A stretch of 49,773 bases of DNA from a virus: IMG/VR virus record IMGVR_UViG_3300025598_000053, positions 1 to 49,773 of that record, one strand, 5' to 3'. The notes beneath the pieces were generated by a model. That model made no database searches and was not told where the DNA came from. It worked only from the letters and a program-made list of their open reading frames with translations. Numbering within the stretch: the stretch's first letter is position 1; the number at the start of each line of letters is the position of its first letter. The translations under genes were made by a program, and so were the position numbers. This document shows positions 16,801-25,019 of the stretch, one piece after another.

Positions 16801-19032
16801 GACTTAGAAACAAGAATCAATAACTTAGAATATTATTCTGCACTAAGTCAACTTGAAGCAACTGCCGCCTCAACCCAAGTATCAGATAGTAATGGTATTT
16901 CAAGACCAAACTATGGTATTCTTGTTGATTCATTCACATCATTTGCTACAGCGGATACATACAATCCAGATTTTGCGGCAAACATCAATATTCGAACAAA
17001 TCGTTTGTCTCCTGCCGCATTAGTTGATAACTATCAATTACAAAATCCTACAGTAATGGCCTCATTAGGTACATTAGCAAACACTTATGATTTTGCAATC
17101 TCTAGTATCTCTGGTACTGGAACAAACATCTTTACATTACCATATACTACAGCAAATCTTATTGTTCAACCTCTTGCAAGTAGTGCAGTATCAGTTAATC
17201 CTTTCAACGTTATTGTTGACAAAGGTGTTGCATCGTTGACACCACCTATTGACAATTGGGTTGATAATCAACAAGTTGTGCCAGTAGTTACACAGACACA
17301 AGCCACAGCAGTTAATCAACAGGCTTTTGGTAAAACCTTGACTAACATGGGCGACTTTGCATCAATTCCTGGTACTTCAAGTGTAACAATTACATCATTG
17401 AATTCTACTGGAAATACTGCAACATATGCAAGTCAATTAAGTACAACAACGTCTTCAATTAGCACACCAGCCGCATTGAATACTGTTAACGGATACTTGG
17501 TTAACGACACAATTTTACCATATATTAGACCACAACAAATTATTGTTGAAGCAAAAGGTCTGTTAGCAAACCAAAACGTACATTGCTGGTTTGATGGTAT
17601 AAATGTTGACAAGTATATGATTGCCCCAAACACAATCGAATTGCAGAATGTACATGGTTCTTTCCAAGTAGATGACATTATAGGTTATTATCAATCTGGT
17701 TCACAATCATTCTATCCATCTGGTCGTGTTATGAACGTGTATAACTATCCAGGTACATCAAACACTAGATTGTATGTGTCAGACTTTATGAGACTTGCTA
17801 ATAGAGCAAATTTAGCATCACCTCAGTTGTATAATGGTATGTTTGATGCTAATGGTGATTATATTGCCAACAGTTGGACCGCATATGGTACACCAGTAAA
17901 TGCGTCCGTAATTTCTATGGCAACATCAGGTACAGTCTCTGGTGTTGGTGGTGCATACACGACAGCAGTAGGACCTACTTATAGCGGTAACTTATATAAA
18001 ATGAACTATGGTGCACAGAACTTCTCAGATTTCTTAAACACAAATGGTGTTTGGGATGTAAGTAATGCCACTGGTTCATTAACAACATTTAATGCCACTT
18101 TCCCAATTTTCTTCCCAATAGGAACTGGAAACACATATGTAATGACTGCACAATGTAATGGTACTGCAACGGTTAGTGTTAACAATGCAACAATCGTAAC
18201 ATTATCAGCAGGAACATATGGACAAAATCAACAAACTAAAGTCACATTTAACCCAACACAGAACGTATTAAGTAACATTAGTATTTCTGCTACATGTTCA
18301 GATGGTGTGCCAAGTATTGCAGTTGTTGTTACAGACCCAACTACAAATACCGTAATTTGGAACGCAACACAACCTCAAGGTATGACATATGCCGGTTCTG
18401 GTCAACAAATTGCAATGCCATATGGCGGTATATTATTTACCGGTGCAACAAAAGTTAAATTAGATCCTACAATATCAAGTACACTTGATTTCACGGGTTC
18501 ACAAATTAACTTCTTTACAAAAGAAGTTACTCAAACAGAGTCATTGACTACATGGACTCCTCCACCAGCCACACCATCTGGAAGTTCTGGTGGTTCAACA
18601 TCAATTGCAGGTGCACCAGGAAGTTGGTTCATACAATTAGATACTGCAATTTGGGGAGCAAATTCACCATGGACTAAAGTTGATTCGGCAATTGTACATG
18701 CCGGAACAGCAGTTCTTGGTGCTGTTAGCAACGTAGTAAATACTGTTTCCCATGATGTCACTAACATTGTAAACAAAGTTTCATCATGGTTCTCTGATAG
18801 ACGTTTGAAACGCTCTATTAAATATATCAAGACACTTGATAATGGAATTAAAATTTACAGTTTCAAATATTTGTGGAGTAATCAAACCTTTGTTGGTGTG
18901 ATGGCTCAAGATTTAATTGGTACTGAATTCGAATCTGCTATTAAAACACACATAGGTATCTACATAGTTGACTATAGTAAACTTGGTTTTAATATGATGA
19001 CTCTTGAAGAATATGAAGCAACAACCGTATAA
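13822..19032 (+). CDS. Giant DUF4815-type structural protein ending in an S74-like chaperone
   Basis: 1736 aa. The N-terminus FNVSPYYDDFDPSKNYHRIL, FKPGYAVQAREVTQAQTILQ is the opening of the DUF4815 family of very large baseplate/fibre proteins in T4-like marine phages. Near residue 1230, ILPYIRPQQIIVEAKGL and NVHCWFDGINVDKYM give the usual central PYxR...FxDGxNV element. The last ~80 residues hold SDRRLKRSI (Ser1658, Lys1663) and VGVMAQDL, resembling the S74 intramolecular chaperone, whose Ser/Lys dyad cuts the chaperone off after trimer folding. The chaperone is short and its end (LEEYEATTV) is unusual, so activity is unproven. Homologues normally continue into sequence found here in the next gene. 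Position suggests a peripheral baseplate adaptor. Confidence 0.75.
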   Translation: MLNFNVSPYYDDFDPSKNYHRILFKPGYAVQAREVTQAQTILQNQISDFASAIYSTNTPVSGGQVTTNLQCYYIKLNTTYGSTTIKASDFLGKVITGNDANTATIQAKVIATAEATGTGGAAGDPPTLVVSYLSGPQFGDNMVLTTIDGSNLFATVQASTSTSISTGQSSTASVSNGVFYIVNGYSQAADGTEYSIGNFVNVSPQTIILDKYDNTPSYRVGLEITEQIIDYITDPALLDPAVGASNYQAPGADRYQITLTLTTLPLTLGSDSQFIELLRIDNGSVVKQNDTTVYSAIDDYFSKRDFETNGDYVVEDFKLTPVANTVNSAKYDLGISKGVAYVQGYRVENQSQLTLTSDRALATSNIAGSETFIDYGNYLNVAGVNGDFNVTTLPKINIHCVNTNNVAQGQGSTKYNSTLVGTAFLRNLQFQQANGGSNTGSYVFNASISDILVNTLGAYGNSSLCTSNTIGVFDTTGEFSGVANAYYGVTLSVNSGSSVGDVRTITNYTVSGNNKYFTVNQPFSVLPDASSAFTLNFKIGDADAIAIANGSYYLTAGANVDITTGKTTGLWTGQAILQNPGQTELIFPIGAPWVQNVYSTSYTTTKIFRSGVLSGSSGQLNLSLGSTPYKFIQGSGVGFVENNFNIVNTSSGALLDFTTSGNTVVVSSDGVTANISSSYYAGNTVDVIATVNVYNGDSTSITKVKTTVTGNNTGVSSTGGTSGTQLNTNTYVDLNNGQVFISKAGVTNSNCLYISDIRNIVAIYDTKNVNLITPSEINAGNIIGNPLYDVTNHFTLDNGQRDTFYDFGYVNLIPGAPGIIGNLIVVLNYYSHTGGDGFFTGNSYPQSDYTIIPSYTSKSSGITYQLRDSVDFRPTRVNAQTSYTWNYTSSPTISQSSAGVAIPRNGSYFNNSYNFYLGRKDKLVLTKDNSFKIVEGVPSINPRPPTEPTGSLVLANLTLDPYTAIVGNQTVNGQSNLSIQKVVHKRWAKSDITDLETRINNLEYYSALSQLEATAASTQVSDSNGISRPNYGILVDSFTSFATADTYNPDFAANINIRTNRLSPAALVDNYQLQNPTVMASLGTLANTYDFAISSISGTGTNIFTLPYTTANLIVQPLASSAVSVNPFNVIVDKGVASLTPPIDNWVDNQQVVPVVTQTQATAVNQQAFGKTLTNMGDFASIPGTSSVTITSLNSTGNTATYASQLSTTTSSISTPAALNTVNGYLVNDTILPYIRPQQIIVEAKGLLANQNVHCWFDGINVDKYMIAPNTIELQNVHGSFQVDDIIGYYQSGSQSFYPSGRVMNVYNYPGTSNTRLYVSDFMRLANRANLASPQLYNGMFDANGDYIANSWTAYGTPVNASVISMATSGTVSGVGGAYTTAVGPTYSGNLYKMNYGAQNFSDFLNTNGVWDVSNATGSLTTFNATFPIFFPIGTGNTYVMTAQCNGTATVSVNNATIVTLSAGTYGQNQQTKVTFNPTQNVLSNISISATCSDGVPSIAVVVTDPTTNTVIWNATQPQGMTYAGSGQQIAMPYGGILFTGATKVKLDPTISSTLDFTGSQINFFTKEVTQTESLTTWTPPPATPSGSSGGSTSIAGAPGSWFIQLDTAIWGANSPWTKVDSAIVHAGTAVLGAVSNVVNTVSHDVTNIVNKVSSWFSDRRLKRSIKYIKTLDNGIKIYSFKYLWSNQTFVGVMAQDLIGTEFESAIKTHIGIYIVDYSKLGFNMMTLEEYEATTV

Positions 19033-19047
19033 CTTGGAAGAAAATAA

Positions 19048-21228
19048 ATGACATCAGCCGTAACAACGCAATCAACAGTAAATCAATCAGCAACGATTAC
19101 TGCATTTGATCCGACAACGAGAGTTGCAACACTTTCTCAGCCAGTAAATTTATCATTAGGATATAATCAAAATTTTGGTGATATCACAACGACATATAAT
19201 ATTGTTGGTACAAATTATAATATGTCTCATGCTTTAACAAATGGTGGATTGCCACAGTTGTCAACCGATGAGCAAGGTAATTTTAATGCTATCTTCAATG
19301 TACCATCAAACACATTTCAGATTGGTACTAGAGTTTTTCGAATTGATAATAGATTAAATGTTGGTGATACTGATGGTACTTCAGCAACAACTTATGCCGA
19401 AGCAACATTTACTGCATCTGGTCTTCAAATCAATGCAACTCAAGCAAATTTTGCGCCTTCTTTAGATTCTAGTGCATCAACATATGTACCGACAACTACT
19501 ATTAATAGTCAATCAGTTTTAGGTAATCAGACAGCGGCATTCTCACCTTTTGATCCTATTGCACAATCATTCATTGTTTCTAAAGATAATTACCCTAATG
19601 GTGTATTTTTAAGTTCTGTCAAGTTATTTTTCCAAAACAAACCAGCAACAAATATACCGATTACTGTTTCTCTTGTTGCAACTTTAAATGGTGTACCTAA
19701 CGGTCAAACGTTAGACTATTCCACAGTCACATTGTTCCCAAATCAAGTTAAAGTTTCACAAACACCACAGTATCTTGATGCTAATACAGCAACTACATTT
19801 ACATTTAATGCTCCGGTTTATGTACAACCTGGTGTATTGTATGCTATTTTAATTAATTCTAGAACATCAGATTATACTTTATGGTACGGTCAACAGAATT
19901 CTTCTGCATTACCTTCTACTGCAAAAGCAAAACCTTCAGACCCAAATCCATCAAACCCAACAAGAATCGGTGCCGCACCTTATGTTGGTGGTCTATTTGA
20001 ATCACAAAATGCTCTGCAATGGTCTGTTGACCAAACTAAAGATTTAATGTTTGTAATTGACCAATGCGTTTTCAATACTAATATTACAGGAATTATACCA
20101 TTCGATTTACCTTATGGTGCTCCTTATAGAAAACTTGGTATTAATGATGTTAGACATAAGAGCGATCCTGCTATAGTATCACAAGTTATGGGTAACTATT
20201 CACAAGTATCTGAAATTGACGAATTCAACGTCACTACTACAGAATTTGTACCGACACAAACTAAAACATCTTATACATATCAATCAATACTTGCTGATGG
20301 TACAAAGACCACTACAGCAACAGTTATACCTGGTAATTATGCAACACCGACATATCAAAATATTAAATTGAATGATGGTTTAGGTGCAAGATTTGTAAAT
20401 CCTAATTCTAATTCTTCATTCGTTATGACTGCAACATTGTCATCTAATGATCCTAATGTAAGTCCTATCATCTCCGATGACGGAATGACTCTGTATACGA
20501 TAACATATGCTATCAATAATATGGGTCTTTCAAACAATGTTATTCAAGTTTTAAATGCTGGTACAGGCTATTCAACAAATACATATGCAACAGTTTCAGC
20601 ACCTGACGTTGCCGGTGGTGTTCAATCCGCAGTCGGTGTAAACTTAGACACTAATGGTAATGTTACTTCTGTATATGTTCAAACTCAAGGTAGCGGTTAT
20701 ATTAAAACACCGACAATCACAATTATCGACCAAAACAATACACGTGGCGGTAACGCTAACGCATCTATCGTAGTTGGTGGTGAAACATCATCATCTGGTG
20801 GTAACAGTCGTGCAAAGTATTTTACTAAGCCAGTTATCCTACAACCAGGAAATGATTCTGGTGACTTAAGAGTTTATTGTACTGCTTATCAACCAGTAGG
20901 AACAGCAATCTATGTATACTATAAGATTCTAAGTTCACAAGATACATCAACATTTGCATCACAAAATTGGCAATTAATGACACCAACAACAAACGCCAAC
21001 AATTTTGCAAGCGTTCAGGATCAATTAATTGAATATGAATATGCTCCTGGTATTTTTGGTTCTGGTCAAGCAAACAACAGCATTTCTTATTTGAGTACAA
21101 ACGGTACGACATACAATAACTTCATTCAATTTGCAATCAAAGTTGTAATGGCTTCAAGCGATGCAACAAACGTACCTTATCTAAATGATATTCGTGCGAT
21201 TGCATTACCACCAGGTACGAGAATCTAA
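19048..21228 (+). CDS. Structural protein, C-terminal half of the DUF4815-type giant
   Basis: 726 aa. Residues ~70-130 (LSTDEQGNFNAIF, IGTRVFRIDNRLNVGDTDGT, TTYAEATFTASGLQ) and FDPIAQSFIVSKDNYPNGVF near 170 are segments that, in homologues remembered from cyanophages, follow the FxDGxNV element within one polypeptide. KLFFQNKPATNIPITVSLVA, AILINSRTSDYTLWYGQQ and FAIKVVMASSDATNVPYLND continue the family pattern. Residues ~495-580 are GxGY modules (NAGTGYSTNTYATVSAPDV, TQGSGYIKTPTITIIDQ). The gene begins 15 nt after the 1736-aa stop with a GGAAG ribosome binding site. The two products presumably assemble together at the baseplate rim; that is inference. Confidence 0.75.
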   Translation: MTSAVTTQSTVNQSATITAFDPTTRVATLSQPVNLSLGYNQNFGDITTTYNIVGTNYNMSHALTNGGLPQLSTDEQGNFNAIFNVPSNTFQIGTRVFRIDNRLNVGDTDGTSATTYAEATFTASGLQINATQANFAPSLDSSASTYVPTTTINSQSVLGNQTAAFSPFDPIAQSFIVSKDNYPNGVFLSSVKLFFQNKPATNIPITVSLVATLNGVPNGQTLDYSTVTLFPNQVKVSQTPQYLDANTATTFTFNAPVYVQPGVLYAILINSRTSDYTLWYGQQNSSALPSTAKAKPSDPNPSNPTRIGAAPYVGGLFESQNALQWSVDQTKDLMFVIDQCVFNTNITGIIPFDLPYGAPYRKLGINDVRHKSDPAIVSQVMGNYSQVSEIDEFNVTTTEFVPTQTKTSYTYQSILADGTKTTTATVIPGNYATPTYQNIKLNDGLGARFVNPNSNSSFVMTATLSSNDPNVSPIISDDGMTLYTITYAINNMGLSNNVIQVLNAGTGYSTNTYATVSAPDVAGGVQSAVGVNLDTNGNVTSVYVQTQGSGYIKTPTITIIDQNNTRGGNANASIVVGGETSSSGGNSRAKYFTKPVILQPGNDSGDLRVYCTAYQPVGTAIYVYYKILSSQDTSTFASQNWQLMTPTTNANNFASVQDQLIEYEYAPGIFGSGQANNSISYLSTNGTTYNNFIQFAIKVVMASSDATNVPYLNDIRAIALPPGTRI

Positions 21229-21229
21229 T

Positions 21230-21448
21230 ATGTTAGTAAAAGTAGAAGGAACTTCTTATGTGAGAGACATCAATACGATGGCTCTCATTAACACTAATGT
21301 CGCAGAAAAAAATGATTATCTTTCTAAAATCACAATGATGAAGACTCAAAAAGAAGAAATAAATACCGTGAAGAATGAAATAGATTCAATCAAAAATGAT
21401 ATGAAAGAGATTAAAGAATTACTTTTGGCTATGAATAATAACAAATAA
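21230..21448 (+). CDS. Small coiled-coil protein
   Basis: 72 aa from ATG 21230, one base after the preceding stop; an upstream in-frame start at 21185 is rejected as it lies inside the 726-aa gene. It opens LVKVEGTSYVRDINTMALIN and ends in a Lys/Glu heptad coiled coil (EEINTVKNEIDSIKNDMKEI). Similar small proteins accompany DUF4815-type genes in marine T4-like phages. The role is unknown; possibly a clamp or assembly factor. Confidence 0.75.
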   Translation: MLVKVEGTSYVRDINTMALINTNVAEKNDYLSKITMMKTQKEEINTVKNEIDSIKNDMKEIKELLLAMNNNK

Positions 21449-21456
21449 AGGTCCAA

Positions 21457-24393
21457 ATGGCTACGATTTTTACAGCAACAATTTTACCAACTCTAACATA
21501 TGCAAATACTTTTGTAGATTGGTTTACAACAACGAATACAATTGTTGTTGATTTTAATAACTTCTCTGCTAATGCATATGCAAAAAACACAGGTACTCTG
21601 TATCTTAATGAGGCTACTACTGCTTTAGTTGTAGGTAACGGTGTTGCACAATTCGGTAATCAAGTTCAGATTACTGGTACAGGTTCTTATCTAACAGTTG
21701 ATAATAATATTGTAATGAACTATGGACAGTTGGTAGTTTCAAATGCCAACTCAAGTATTATTGCTTCTGGTGTCGTACAAGTCGGTAATACAGTATATGC
21801 TAATGGTGCTAATACAGGTTTGTTTGTTGCTAACAATGCAACTTTAAATTCAAACGCATACATTACAGGTAACGCATATTTTGGTAAACAAATTTTTGTT
21901 ACCGGCCCTGTTACTCTTAACGCATTAACTGTTCAAGGTACCACATCAATACAAAACACTTTGACGATTAGCGGTACAACAAACGTTAATAATACTCTTA
22001 CTGCAACCGGTAACGTAAATGCTTTATGGTTCAATGCGACAAACGGACTTACTGGTACTCTTGCAAACATTAGCGGTTATGCTAACTCTGGTCGTTTAGC
22101 TACAACATTAACTGGTCAGATTGGTACTCAGTTGTATGTTGGTGATTCAATCTATACAACAAATAGCACATTCGCAAATATAAACTATTCTAATACAGTT
22201 GTTGCTAACACATCTGTAACGTCAAATGTCATCACAGCAAATACAATTCAAGGAAACTTGAATGTCAATACTGCAACTGTAACTGCATCTGTTGGTAATA
22301 TTGTTTCTTTAAATGCAACTACTATTACAACAGGTAGTTTGTATGCTAACAATATTACAGCATATCAAAATTTAAACGCTAACAATGAATATGCAAACGT
22401 AATCGTTGCTAATACATCTATTCTCACACCAGCATTAAATGTTTCGGTATCGTTGACAGCAAATACTGCTAATGCATACTTCAGTAATGTATTCGCAACA
22501 AACTTAACATTGAGTGGTAATCTTGCAATCAGTTACCCAATTGTTTCAACATCAAATTCATTTACATTAAACGCTAACAATACCACAGCAACACCTTTTG
22601 CACAGTTTGTTATCAATCGTGGTACAGGTTCTAATACTGCACAAATTCAATGGTATGAATCTGGTAAACAATGGCAGATTAATGATGTAACAACAAATCA
22701 GTTCTATTCAATTCTAACTTCTGAAGTTGCAAACAGTAGCCTAGTATTAAATAGTACATCTAATATTGCAACATCTCAAGCAGTCTATACTGCAAATCTA
22801 TTTGCTCAAGCCGCATTTAACGTTGCAAATGCCGCATATACATCTGCAAATAACGTTGCCCCACAGATTCAACCTGCATTTAATCAAGCAAACTCTGCTT
22901 CAAATATTGCCAATTCAGCATTTGCAGAAGCTAATATTGTATACACATTAGCAAACACAATAAGCAACACTACTAACTCAGCATACGCAAGAGCAAATGC
23001 ATCCGCTAATTTGTTTACTGCAAACGGTAATACAGCATCACCAAGCAACGGCGGTATATCTTTTGCAAGCCTTTACGGTGAGTCTATCAATGCCTCAGGC
23101 AATACAATTACGATTGGCACTTCACAAGATTTAAGGTCTTCTGCATCACCAACATTCAACACACTAACACTAACAGGCAACTTAGCAGTCGGACAAGGTG
23201 GTACAGGTTCTACAACAGCCGCTGGTGCTGTTCAAAATCTATTACCTGCAAACACTAATCAAATCGGTTTCTTCTTGCAGACAACAGGTCCTGGTAACTT
23301 TGGATGGATTTCTAATACTGCTAACAGTCTTGCTTATACAGTACCTACTGGTGTTGCGGCAACTAATAATAACGTTCAACTAGCATTGAATGATTTGTAT
23401 TTTAACAAAGCAAACTTAGCATCACCACAGTTTACTGGAACACCTAATTCAGTAACTCAAGCAACTACAACACAGAATACTACTATTGCAACTACTGGCT
23501 TTGTAGGTGCTCTCGCAAACTCTGGTTATTATTTCTCTCACAATATTACCGGTACTGCTCAGTACGCAAACAATTTATATCAAACAACATATAGTACAGC
23601 AGGTAGTGTTCCTTATCAATCCGCTCAAGGTACAACAGCATTTACTGCCGCTGGTGCAACATCTCAAGTTCTGATTGGTGGTACTTCACCATCATGGCTG
23701 AATATGAGTTCTATGACAGTCGGTGCCGCTACTCTTGCAAATGCAACATCTAATATTGCCGGTGGTGGTGCAGGTCAGATACCATATAACACAGCATATG
23801 GTGCGACATCATTTATTGGTGCCGGTACTGCTGGTCAAGTTTTAGTTTCTGCTGGTACAGGAACACCAGTGTGGTCAAGTTCCGTACAGCAAAGTTCAGT
23901 CACAGCATCTGGCGCTGGTATATTTTCAACTTTAACATCTAACAATGCAGTAAATGCAGTTAGCATTAATGCAACAACTTCAGCAAATATTGCAAACGTC
24001 ACAGCAAGTTTCATCACTAATACTGGTAACTATTATAGTGGCGGATTAATCAGCGTAGTCGGTAATATTATTGCTTACTCTGGTTCTGATAGAAAATGGA
24101 AAGAAAATATCAGAGACATTGAAGGTGCTCTTGATATTGTTGATGCTGTTGGTGGTAAATTATTTGATTGGACAGATGAATATATTGCACAGAATGGTGG
24201 TCTGAATGATTATTCAATGCAGAAATCTGATTTCGGTGTTGTTGCTCAAGACCTGAGAGAAGTTTTCCCAGTTGCAACAAGGGTAAGACCAGACGGCTCT
24301 CTTGCAGTTGACTATGAAAAATTATGTGCTGTAGCATTTGCCGCTATCAAAGATTTACGTGCAGAAGTTGAAGCATTAAAGCAATCAAAGTAA
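21457..24393 (+). CDS. Tail fibre with C-terminal S74 intramolecular chaperone
   Basis: 978 aa. The long Asn/Thr/Ala-rich beta region (residues ~30-440) is consistent with a trimeric beta-stalk. Ala/Asn heptads at ~445-525 (AQAAFNVANAAYTSAN) are followed by a GGTGS-type module near 580 (VGQGGTGSTTAAGAVQ). The C-terminal ~100 residues are a good S74 domain: GSDRKWKENIRDIEGALDIV with Ser877/Lys882, FGVVAQDLREVFP, LAVDYEKLCAV and a closing helix AIKDLRAEVEALKQ. S74 domains fold the trimer and then cleave themselves just before the serine, leaving a mature fibre. Preceded by AAAGG. The 44-nt gap after it holds a short hairpin and a late promoter box. Confidence 0.85.
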   Translation: MATIFTATILPTLTYANTFVDWFTTTNTIVVDFNNFSANAYAKNTGTLYLNEATTALVVGNGVAQFGNQVQITGTGSYLTVDNNIVMNYGQLVVSNANSSIIASGVVQVGNTVYANGANTGLFVANNATLNSNAYITGNAYFGKQIFVTGPVTLNALTVQGTTSIQNTLTISGTTNVNNTLTATGNVNALWFNATNGLTGTLANISGYANSGRLATTLTGQIGTQLYVGDSIYTTNSTFANINYSNTVVANTSVTSNVITANTIQGNLNVNTATVTASVGNIVSLNATTITTGSLYANNITAYQNLNANNEYANVIVANTSILTPALNVSVSLTANTANAYFSNVFATNLTLSGNLAISYPIVSTSNSFTLNANNTTATPFAQFVINRGTGSNTAQIQWYESGKQWQINDVTTNQFYSILTSEVANSSLVLNSTSNIATSQAVYTANLFAQAAFNVANAAYTSANNVAPQIQPAFNQANSASNIANSAFAEANIVYTLANTISNTTNSAYARANASANLFTANGNTASPSNGGISFASLYGESINASGNTITIGTSQDLRSSASPTFNTLTLTGNLAVGQGGTGSTTAAGAVQNLLPANTNQIGFFLQTTGPGNFGWISNTANSLAYTVPTGVAATNNNVQLALNDLYFNKANLASPQFTGTPNSVTQATTTQNTTIATTGFVGALANSGYYFSHNITGTAQYANNLYQTTYSTAGSVPYQSAQGTTAFTAAGATSQVLIGGTSPSWLNMSSMTVGAATLANATSNIAGGGAGQIPYNTAYGATSFIGAGTAGQVLVSAGTGTPVWSSSVQQSSVTASGAGIFSTLTSNNAVNAVSINATTSANIANVTASFITNTGNYYSGGLISVVGNIIAYSGSDRKWKENIRDIEGALDIVDAVGGKLFDWTDEYIAQNGGLNDYSMQKSDFGVVAQDLREVFPVATRVRPDGSLAVDYEKLCAVAFAAIKDLRAEVEALKQSK

Positions 24394-24398
24394 TCCTC

Positions 24399-24418
24399 TC
24401 TTACTAAATAGAGTAAGA
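24399..24418 (+). other. Short hairpin in the intergenic gap
   Basis: Inverted repeat TCTTACT / AGTAAGA, 7 bp with a 6-nt loop AAATAG. There is no T-run after it, so it is weak as an intrinsic terminator. It overlaps the late promoter box at 24403-24410, so it may only reflect that element. Confidence 0.35.
24403..24410 (+). promoter_or_regulatory. Late promoter box ACTAAATA before the 117-aa gene
   Basis: ACTAAATA lies 27 nt upstream of the ATG at 24438, within the 23-27 nt spacing shown by the other late boxes in this window. Confidence 0.55.
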
Positions 24419-24437
24419 ACAATTAGAATAAGAAAAC

Positions 24438-24791
24438 ATGGCCGCAGGATATCAAAATCTCTACCTAGAACAAGGTGCATCTTTTGCATTTACAATCACA
24501 TTAGATGATGTATATGGAGAGGCCTACTCTCTTTCTGGCGCCAATGTGTATAGTAAAATGAGGTATTCTTACTATACACCTAACGTAGCGGCAACTTTTG
24601 CCACAACAATTTCGGCAAATACAGGTCAAGTTACGTTTTCTTTAGACTCAGCCAATACGGCAAACATCACACCAGGTCGTTATGTATACGATGCTGTGCT
24701 TTCTTTCTACGCTGGTAGTGGTCAAGCGAACACAGTCATTAGAATCCTTGAAGGAATTGCAGAAGTTGCTCCTGGTGTAACATCGGGGTAA
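24438..24791 (+). CDS. Small beta-sandwich structural protein
   Basis: 117 aa. LYLEQGASFAFTITLDDVYG, YSLSGANVYSKMRYSYYT, TGQVTFSLDSANTANI, PGRYVYDAVLSF and IRILEGIAEVAPGVT form the EQGATF...GxY.YD.E...G...R...G...V.P pattern common in small structural proteins beside fibres in marine T4-like phages and resembling baseplate upper-protein folds. It probably forms an adaptor or joint between fibre and baseplate, but this is inferred from fold and context. First gene of a transcription unit with the 74-aa and 707-aa genes. Confidence 0.7.
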   Translation: MAAGYQNLYLEQGASFAFTITLDDVYGEAYSLSGANVYSKMRYSYYTPNVAATFATTISANTGQVTFSLDSANTANITPGRYVYDAVLSFYAGSGQANTVIRILEGIAEVAPGVTSG

Positions 24792-24794
24792 CAT

Positions 24795-25019
24795 ATGGCA
24801 ACTAATCCACCTTCATCAGTCAAAGTAACCATTGGTCAAAACACACCAAAAGTAACTGCGGTTTCTTATGGTGGTCTTCGTTCGCTTGCAGGTTCAACAG
24901 ATTTGAATCTTGCCGGTGCTCAAGACGGTGACGTTATTGTTTACTCGCAATCACAGAAATTGTTTTACGTTGAAAATATTGGCAACGCTATTACATCTAT
25001 TGATAACGGATACTTTTAA
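24795..25019 (+). CDS. Small structural protein with a DNGYF C-terminal tail
   Basis: 74 aa. VKVTIGQNTPKVTAVSYGG then a low-complexity turn and DGDVIVYSQSQKLFYVENI, ending SIDNGYF. Small proteins of this kind lie just before fibre genes in related phages. The extreme C-terminus resembles those of the 73-aa, 936-aa and 188-aa proteins (D-G/N-G-x-F). The stop overlaps the next ATG (TAATG), so it is translationally coupled to the 707-aa fibre. Confidence 0.75.
   Translation: MATNPPSSVKVTIGQNTPKVTAVSYGGLRSLAGSTDLNLAGAQDGDVIVYSQSQKLFYVENIGNAITSIDNGYF

Noticed and set aside
24399-24418. Intrinsic terminator
   Set aside because: The stem is only 7 bp, AT rich and lacks a following T-run; kept only as a low-confidence hairpin.
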